Below, in pieces: positions 1-7,189 of a stretch of DNA of 15,038 nt. The translations under genes and the position numbers were made by a program. The stretch is from Cladosporium sp. IMV 00045 (lineage: Eukaryota; Ascomycota; Dothideomycetes; Cladosporiales; Cladosporiaceae). The notes beneath the pieces are model-generated. The model saw only the letters and a list, made by a program, of their open reading frames with translations, was not told the origin of the DNA and made no database searches. The stretch lies in contig MSJI02000380.1 in assembly GCA_001931905.2 (NCBI GenBank), positions 1 through 15,038 on the forward strand, given 5' to 3'. Each line of letters opens with the position of its first letter. The first letter of the stretch is position 1.

Positions 1-660
<660 letters not shown>

Positions 661-1045
661 ACTGCGACAGCCGAGCTTTCTTGAAGTGTCTGGTGGGGGG
701 ATGAGAGAGTGAAAACTCTTTCGTGTGTTCGGATGGGAAATGAAGTGGGAGATACAGAGATGAAGTTGTGTGGTAGTAGTTGCTGTTGCCGATGCTGTTC
801 CCCAAAAAGCATTGTGCCTTCATTTGTTTTCCCCCCCCGGGCAAGCGCGTTTTTTAAGAATTTGTACAAATTATAAAAAGAAAGGAAAAGCGCGCTTGTC
901 GATTGCGGAGGGAGGATTTGATGGAGGCCGGTTCAGAGCATGGCAACTTCCACTTGTGTAGATTATTGCGAAAGCGAATTTCTCTTTTGTTTTTATGTCT
1001 CTGTCGTCTCTCTCTCTCTGGTTTCCTTTTTCTTGAATGTTGTTG
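661..1045 (+). other. ATP2 3' flank (3' UTR and transcription end region)
   Basis: No coding sequence is supported here. The stretch follows the ATP2 stop codon and should hold its 3' UTR and poly(A) site. It has a T-rich run ending in a C8 tract, and an A/T-rich segment near 852-890 that resembles fungal 3'-end processing regions. A short TCTCTCTCTC microsatellite lies near 1008-1019. The exact cleavage site cannot be read from sequence alone. Confidence 0.4.
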
Positions 1046-2215
1046 TGACTTTCTCAGTGGTGATGTGTACTTTTTATATACTAAAGGTGAGAATAGGTGT
1101 ATAGAGGGAACGGAGAGAGGGTGGTTTTGAAGGTGAGTCTCTCAGGTCTCTCAGTGGTACGTAAGGTTTGGGATGTACTGGAGAAGAGGATAGTTGCACC
1201 GGGGTTATGGAGAGAGGATGTTTGAGCAGGTAGGTCTCTCACTGGTAATGTGCGATTTTGATGTACTAACGCAGAGGGTATGTGCATGAAGGGAGCGGAG
1301 ATAGTCTGTTTGAGAAGGTACGTTTCTCAGTGGTATGTAGGTGTTTGGGTGTGCTAGGGTCGAGGATATTAGTATGAAGGGAACTGAGATGATTGTTCTG
1401 AGATGATTGGACTTGGTCGTTTTTCTCGGTTTGGCGATGGTGGAACGTGGTTTTTCTCAGTGGTGGGAGGGGATTTGGAGGGGTGCGAGGGGATGATACT
1501 TGCACGAGGATCACGGAGAGATGGGGATTAAGGAGGTGGGTATTTCAATGGTTGTAAGGCATTTTAGCGTACTGAAGGAGAGGGTAGGAGCACGACGGGT
1601 ACGGAGAGAGCGTAGTTTGGGAGATAGAGGAATCGTTCCTGTGAACAGGTATCTCAGTGGTAGAAGTGCATTTAAACAGGTGGGAGCGGAGGATATTTGC
1701 TCCGTGGGTACGGAGAGAGCGTGGTTTGGGAGATAGAGAAATCGTTCTAGAAAATCGGTATCTCAATGGCTGTGGGAATTATTGGTATACTGAAAGAGAA
1801 GGTATGAGTATGAAGGGTGCCGAGATGGAGGTATGCAGGAGAGAGATACCTCCATGGCGGTACCGTCTTCTTGGGAGTATGAAGTTGATGATATTTGCAC
1901 GGTGATCTCGGAGACGATCTCTTTGCGAATGTGGGTATCACTATGGGACTGCCGTCTTCTGAAGGATATGGAATCGATGATATATGCACAGTGAGTTCAG
2001 AGATCTCCTCTTTTTTTATTATGGGTATCTCTATGGCATAAGCAAGTCCTGAGGAGTATGAAGTCGATGATCGATGCTCGAAGGAAGCGGAGAGGCAATA
2101 CATCCGGGAGAGGCATCTCAACGGCTCAACTTTCAAGTTACGAGTACCAAGCTGATGATAACTGCACGATGACCTCGGAGACGGTCTCTTTGCGAAAATG
2201 GATATCTCAATGACA
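1046..2215. repeat. Degenerate tandem repeat array, 88-90 bp period, about 12 units
   Basis: A recurring anchor close to TCTCARTGG starts at 1052, 1149, 1237, 1325, 1455, 1543, 1652, 1761, 1849, 1938, 2028, 2116 and 2205. The steps are 97, 88, 88, 130, 88, 109, 109, 88, 89, 90, 88 and 89 bp, so 88-90 is the basic unit. Other parts of the unit recur in phase: a GAGGATA/GATGATA...TGCAC block mid-unit and a CGGAGAGAG or CGGAGACG block about 20-30 bp later. The first units are G-rich and C-poor on + (CGGAGAGAGCGTRGTTTGGG); those after about 1850 form a second subfamily. The 20-mers starting at 1907 and 2174 differ at one base. Units are well diverged, so the array is old. I do not recognise it as a known satellite or transposon. 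Confidence 0.8.
1825..1855. repeat. Perfect 10-bp inverted repeat (hairpin) at subfamily junction
   Basis: ATGGAGGTAT at 1825-1834 is the exact reverse complement of ATACCTCCAT at 1846-1855, with an 11-nt purine-rich spacer. It sits at the end of the unit anchored at 1761, just where the array changes from its first to its second subfamily. Confidence 0.75.
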
Positions 2216-2880
2216 TTTATAACCACGGTATAGTAAAGTTGAGGATGCATGGAGTAAGTCGTGAAGACCCCTAAGTCCTTCAGTATCCCCTCGTTGATGG
2301 TGAACACATGCGAGCTCATTTCCCATAGGTCATATCTAGAGGACTAGAGCGACTGCTAGTCTGAGTGCCTCCCAAGTGCCTCCACCACAGAGGCTACTTG
2401 CCCGAATGCTTCATCCTCTGCGTCGGAGAGGAAGCTCGGGATCTGGAAAGAGGCATTTCATTGGCACGGTCATCTCCTCAATGGTTTTAGGGTGGATGAT
2501 AGTAGTACAGGCATCAAAGAGAGGGTCTGCATTCTGAGATATTGCCTATGTGTAATTTATAATTGAGTGGCGTGCATTCTCAATGGCAGACATCAAAAGA
2601 TAGCTAGTCAGTGTGGCTGGTATTCGCGTCGGCAATACGGAGAACGACGATTGTTGGAGCAGCCATCGCAGTAACGTACATGGCGACGTAGAAGGCTAGA
2701 GATCATAGTACCAGCATATCAAATGAAGCGGTATGAAAAGAGCCTGTGTCCGAATCAGGTCACCTCAATGAGAGGCATGCAATCGCATTGGCTTTTTCCC
2801 GGCAGCACGAAGCTGATAGTAGATCAAACAGTGTGGGACCTCCTTGAGGACTACATTCTGAAAAGAGATCAGCAGCCCCG
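2216..2880. repeat. Decayed continuation of the 88-bp repeat family
   Basis: Recognisable fragments of the repeat unit persist without regular spacing. They include TTTCATTGG (2456-2464), CCTCAATGG (2476-2484) followed by GGATGATAGTAGTAC, TCTCAATGG (2578-2586), and a longer fragment from about 2783 (GCATTGGC, then AGCTGATAGTAGATC, then GACCTCCTTGAGGAC) that lines up with the unit anchored at 2116. No gene is supported. Confidence 0.5.
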
Positions 2881-4244
2881 ATATAGAAAGTCATTTACAT
2901 TGAAACATGGGCCATTTTCAACTTCGTGAGTCGGGAGGTTGTTCCAGTCTCGTCGATGGCCCTCATCAACGGGCGACGTTGGCGGCTGGTTGGTCGGAGG
3001 ACGGACGAGCGGAAGGTGCATAACCAGCAACAAGCATATTGCGAGGATGTGGTATTCGACGATTCTGTCGGACTTGAATTGGCTCTTCGAGTATGCAGTT
3101 TGATTTGCATTCAGCTTTCGGTTTAGGAGTCGGTCTAAGTAAGGACGAAGTCCTCGTGGTGATCGATTCTTGTTCGGTATTGTGGTCGTGATGTGAAGAC
3201 GGTGGTTGAGTGCCTCCGGCAAAATTGGTGATGTGGTCTTCGATTCCCGGTCTTCTTCCAATCTATGATATTGCGCGCCAGTACGTTTCGCAGTTCGCAA
3301 CATAGCATTCTTTTGCCTGTAGGATGGGGTCGATTCTGGAGAAAGTTCTTTCGTTTTGACAAGAACGTTCGAACTCGATTGTTGCTTGTCCACGAGCTTC
3401 GATCGACGGCTTCGGCAGGCAACATTCAAGCTCGACATGAGATACAAGCGAATGGCACATGCAATATATCACCAGCTGATTGATTCGACGTCAATACCCT
3501 GCGACAGCCCGTTTGATATCCATTTCAACTGTGCAGTTTGCACAACCTTCGTGTCCAAGAAATGCTTCGATGCTATGGGTGTTGCTGGAAGTCACTATGG
3601 CTCTATTTGACCAGGCAAGTATAGGTTGATCAAATAAATATGCAATGAACGGCTCAAAAAAGATGCATATGTAGCGTCGTTTTCGTGTCGTTGGCTGACG
3701 CTGTGATTGAAATAGGCTCAAAAGTTGCGCCTGTCGAATTGTCGATGCTTGTTATCTCTCCAAAAGCCCAGGCGGAGGGTCACGTTAACGATGGATGGTG
3801 CAATTCACTCAGATAATCTTATTTCTCTTTTGTCCCATCTGAACAGTGCATTTGTCTGAGAATCAGGTGCCATGGACCACATCTCAGGACGCAAGATTAC
3901 ACTGATTTAACCTCAACCCTAACCCTACGTCGGAGATCGTCGAGGCTTGTCGGGTCGACTTCATTGTACGCCCTTCACGATGAACACCAAATAGACACTT
4001 CCGCATCGATACCGTACAGATCCGTCGTTCTCAGTCAACTTGTAAGAAAGTCGTCTTGAAGGTGACCCGGAAAAGCCCATGGTGAATGCTCGATTAATTG
4101 AAGATGTCTCTTGCTACTTCCCACACCCTCAAACCCGAAGCTGAGAACCTAATTCCTGCATCAAGTCAAAAGAACACAGCATCGCAGAATGTTCGCTGTT
4201 GCGTATGGGTTGCTGGTGGGATGTTACACGATCATCCTGTGGCC
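2881..4244. other. Gene-free stretch, no recognised feature apart from a telomere-like motif
   Basis: About 1.36 kb with no coding sequence I can support. Open frames of up to 192 codons on - (2869-3447) have no recognisable motif or biased codon use. A telomere-like AACCCTAACCCTA lies at 3915-3927. The segment could be a worn relic of a gene or element, but nothing in it identifies one. Confidence 0.45.
3915..3927. repeat. Two-unit telomere-like motif (AACCCT)2A
   Basis: The sequence AACCCTAACCCTA is two units of the (TTAGGG)n repeat used by most filamentous fungi at telomeres. It may be a chance match, a telobox-type binding site for a Myb/TRF-like factor, or a trace of old terminal sequence. 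Two units are too few to show that it was a telomere. Confidence 0.5.
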
Positions 4245-4256
4245 AAAAAAGAAAAA
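4245..4256 (-). terminator. RNA polymerase III terminator of tRNA-Lys
   Basis: On the - strand, runs of five and then six T (complement of 4252-4256 and 4245-4250), separated by one C, lie 35-46 nt past the tRNA 3' end. T runs of five or more on the non-template strand stop RNA polymerase III. No closer run exists, so the pre-tRNA probably carries a 3' trailer of about 35 nt. Confidence 0.65.
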
Positions 4257-4290
4257 GAACAGCTGCCCTGAGGGCTTTGATATAGGAATA

Positions 4291-4379
4291 GCCGAAGGTG
4301 GGGCTCGAACCCACGACCTTGAGGTTGATCTCTTTGCTGTTATAAGAGCCACACGCTCTACCGATTGAGCTACCCCGGC
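4291..4379 (-). tRNA. tRNA-Lys (anticodon CUU) with 17-nt intron
   Basis: The tRNA decodes AAG. Reading on -, the acceptor strand GCCGGGG (4379-4373) pairs with CTTCGGC (4297-4291) using two G-U pairs. The D arm is GCTC/GAGC with an 8-nt loop, and the T arm is GTGGG-TTCGAGC-CCCAC (4314-4298). The anticodon loop is C-T-CTT-A, interrupted after position 37 by an intron at 4342-4326. Intron bases AAGAG can pair with CTCTT of the anticodon loop, as expected of eukaryotic pre-tRNAs. The A box TAGCTCAATCGG (4372-4361) and B box GGTTCGAGCCC (4311-4301) match consensus. The discriminator is U and CCA is not encoded. The anticodon stem TGTGG/CCTCA has one U-U mismatch (29-41). Alternative reading as Ile(UAU) is rejected because it would shift the stem by three bases. 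Confidence 0.92.
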
Positions 4380-5121
4380 AAGGGTGATATTGATGGAGAA
4401 GGACGGGCTGTCTGTGAATAAGTCGCGAGCGTAAAGGGAAGGAGCGACCCAGGTGAAGTGAAAAGTTCGACTTCGGCTTGTAGGTCGGGGGCTTAGCGAT
4501 GGACTTGATATTTGGGCTTAGGGCTTTCATATGAACCAACAAACTCATCGATCGGGATCGAATTCATCAAATGGGAACGATCTGAAAGTCTTCACTTGAC
4601 AGGGACTAATTCATCCATAGTGTGGTGGATTGACAGCTAGGGTACCGGTCATGCAACCGAGAATCGAAGATAGGTGTAACTTGATGCTTTCGTCGAATCA
4701 GCTAATCAAATGTTCCCTCGTCTTCCATCAGTTCGAGAACCCCGTCGCTCTACGATCTTGCTCAAGACCACAACATGGTTGCTGACGTACTCTGTCCTGG
4801 CACCACAAGCTGAGAAAGCTTATTTGCATTGGACTGTGACGGGCGAGGCTCATCATCTACAGGATGCGATCATAACACATGCCTGAATCGTTTTACTTCG
4901 CGTAGAACCAAGATTCATGTGATCATCCTTGCCAAAAGAGGCTTTCTGATAGGATCAACCCATGAGCAATCTTGAGGAGAGCCATTGTCACAAGCGTCTT
5001 CGCTTTCATTCACATGTTTAGACTCAAAGACATGTCACATGCTAATGGATTGGCCCAATGTCTACCCAGGTGGAAACAAATAGGTGCAGAATCATGTGAC
5101 GCTCCGAGTAGAAAAGCTCTC
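4380..5121. other. Intergenic region between tRNA-Lys and the DUF7918 gene
   Basis: No gene is supported. The two flanking genes point away from each other, so the region should hold the tRNA 5' flank at its left end and the promoter of the DUF7918 gene at its right. I see no clear TATA box, repeat or known binding motif. Confidence 0.45.
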
Positions 5122-5172
5122 ATGGTGCCCCTCAAATTCAACATCTTCTCACTCACAACCAACTTCTCTTGA
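5122..5172 (+). promoter_or_regulatory. Possible uORF in pyrimidine-rich 5' leader of the DUF7918 gene
   Basis: A 16-codon reading frame runs from ATG 5122 to TGA 5170-5172, ending 42 nt before the main ATG. It overlaps a CT-rich, CAAC-containing stretch (about 5139-5188) typical of fungal transcription start regions. Whether the uORF is in the mRNA depends on where transcription starts, which the sequence does not settle. Confidence 0.3.
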
Positions 5173-5214
5173 TCTTCAAGCAACACTAAGAAGGAACCGC
5201 ACAAACCGAGCATC

Positions 5215-6659
5215 ATGGTACAACGTGAAGGTATCGAGGTCTATGTGGTGCGGGACGAAGACAACAAGCGCCACGAGGAGTACAAATTTGTGTACTCGTG
5301 CTTTCAATCTGGGGAAAGCAATCAAGTTTTCATCGAGTCGGTGGCGGGAGAACGCTTCGCTATCGTGGTGAAGTGTTTGCCGTCATTTGACTGGAAAAAT
5401 ACAGCAGCACTGCGCATTCAATACTGGATCGACAACCGCGAGTTTGATATGGTCGAGTTCTTGACCGAAATTGATGTGAACAACCCAGACCCTTCTGAAC
5501 AACGTCGACAGGTGCGACTCGAGTCTGAAACTTGGCTGGTTGACGGAAAATGGACATCTTGTGGCTTGGCCTTTGAAGATGCAGAAATCGGTAAGCTGCC
5601 AAACATCAATTCTTGAAAGACATACTAACATCAGAAAGATGCAAGGATGAGGCTGGCGCATAGATATGATGTTGCTAAACTGAAGGAAGGGGTAATCCAT
5701 GTGCGAGTCACACGCGGTTCTTTGAGTCCGGGTGACAATACCATCATGTCAAAAGAGCACATGCAACCGGTGGAGTTCAGAATGCCCAAGCAACGGGTGA
5801 ACTCACATCTCTCTCACTGTGTGAAGTAAGACATTAGATAAAATTCGACCTCGAGCCTTGCTGACCCACGAATAGATGTGTTCCACTGGGAGAGACGAAA
5901 GTGCATCAATTTGCCAGCGCCTTCGAAGAGCGCAGATACGACATAAACTTCTTCATTTGTTACCGATCTCAGGGTAATTGCCTGCCAAGCACTTTCCTAA
6001 GTCGTCTGAAGTGCACCTCACTAATGACTTGTGATTCAGCTGACCTCCAGAGTTTTGCAATTGCACCAGTCGATGAGATATACGACGAGAGGGTGATTAA
6101 AGCCCATGACACAAAGCGGCGAACCTCCCCTGTCGCGCCGGATTTCACGACGCCGACCAACTTGAACCCAGAATCGATCGACGAACCTACCACTCAGCAA
6201 GAAGTCCGTTCGCCGCCCTGGAACGCGAATCCAAAGTTGACCGATGACCCAAATTCTCAGATGGAGGTCCATTCGCCGCCTACCAACGAGAACCAAGAAT
6301 CGACCAGCGAGCCAAATATCCAGCGAGAGCACTGTTCCCCAACCACCAAAAACGAGAGTCAAGATCGCGTCGATCACAACGCTTCTTTGATCTCGGGCCA
6401 AGGGCAGCAAGATGACCAGTCATCCACCGCAAAAAGCATCAAACAGGAGCACAACCCAGCCCCCGTCGAAGGCGGTAACGATGATGGTGATGACATCCAG
6501 ATCATTGACTGGCGCGTATCGCGCCCGCAGGCACCTGTTGAGCCAGAGTCCTCCGCCACTGCCCCCGCAGACCCAGCAGACCCCGAACGCAGAAAGCGGC
6601 TGCTCAAGATGCGCTTGGAGGAGCTGAGGATCGAGCGCGAACTGATGGAATTGGAATGA
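5215..6659 (+). CDS. DUF7918 domain protein, four exons
   Basis: My gene model is join(5215-5590, 5639-5825, 5876-5973, 6040-6659), 426 residues. Function is unknown; the family is common in fungi. Introns of 48, 50 and 66 nt begin GTAAGC, GTAAGA and GTAATT, with branch-like ACTAAC, GCTGAC and CTAATGAC. Phases 1, 2 and 1 join one open frame. The N-terminal domain (1 to about 230) starts with MVQREGIEVYVV and includes VAGERFAIVVKC, a conserved-looking EGVIHVRVTRG strand, and the closing YRSQADLQSFAIAP (217-230) that spans intron 3, which supports the model. The tail is disordered: three 21-residue repeats (264-326), a sumoylation-like IKQE (354-357), a SUMO-interaction-like IQII in an acid stretch (373-376), and a charged C-terminal helix from about 402. 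The AAG acceptor of intron 1 is the weakest point. The start is the first ATG after the CT-rich leader. Confidence 0.82.
6168..6356 (+). repeat. Coding 63-bp tandem repeat, three copies
   Basis: Within the last exon of the DUF7918 gene, three consecutive 63-bp units (6168-6230, 6231-6293, 6294-6356) encode 21-residue repeats. Each has the pattern P/Q-x(3)-[DS]-[DE]-P-x(2)-Q-x-E near its start and SPP or SPT near its middle. The unit is a multiple of three, so copy number can change without a frameshift. Confidence 0.75.
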
Positions 6660-7189
6660 TCGTCCTCGAGTGATCTAGGGATCATGGATGTATCGTTTAT
6701 TGCGTTGAAGACAAGATCGATGAATACAACTACATCTGGATCGTGGTTTGCAAGGGATGGAAATTGCGATTGAAGCAGGTCGCCACCGCAGAGACTGCAA
6801 AACATCTGCAGGTGACCTTGGGCCGAAGGGAACGACACTGATACCAAGGAAAACGTGTCGTTAGGATGGCATGGGATTTGTCTGACAAATCTTCAAATTG
6901 CTCGCGTTAAACGAGGTCTTGCACACTGTTCGGGGTTTCGAAACAAGGCTTTAGGTTTCGAAGATCACAAGCAGCATAGAGAGCTAGTCAGCGCGTGAAT
7001 TTTGCAATAGCAGGCAGAATCATGAGAAAGGCGTCTTGAAACTGAATGTGCCTTCTCAATGTACTATGTGCAATCTATTAATTACGTTCATGTGCAGCAC
7101 GACTTGGGTGTCTCTACAATCAATTCCTTCAATCACCTTCAAAAACAGTGCCACTCGTTGAAAAGCAAGCCAACACAATCCAACCCAAC
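6660..7189. other. Shared 3' region between convergent genes
   Basis: The 530 nt between the stop codons of the DUF7918 gene (+) and the FCP1-like gene (-) must hold both 3' UTRs. I see no reading frame with recognisable motifs, no repeat and no RNA gene. Confidence 0.5.

Noticed and set aside
1046..2215. Tandem C/D-box snoRNA cluster in the array (recurring TGATGA-like boxes)
   Set aside because: The TGATGA match is poor in most units, no D box is regularly placed, and conservation lies mainly in other blocks, the opposite of what guide RNAs would show.
2869..3447. 192-codon frame on -
   Set aside because: No recognisable domain, irregular composition and no supporting context; overlapping frames on both strands are of similar length.
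4326..4342. Reading the tRNA as Ile(UAU), since TTATAA is seen in the loop region
   Set aside because: It would need three extra bases between the D stem and anticodon stem; the Lys(CUU) reading with an intron at 37/38 fits all arms, with only the one mismatch.
4129..4548. 139-codon frame on - across the tRNA
   Set aside because: Its middle (SSIGRACGS...VVGSSPTFG) is the translation of the tRNA-Lys gene, a well-known annotation artefact.
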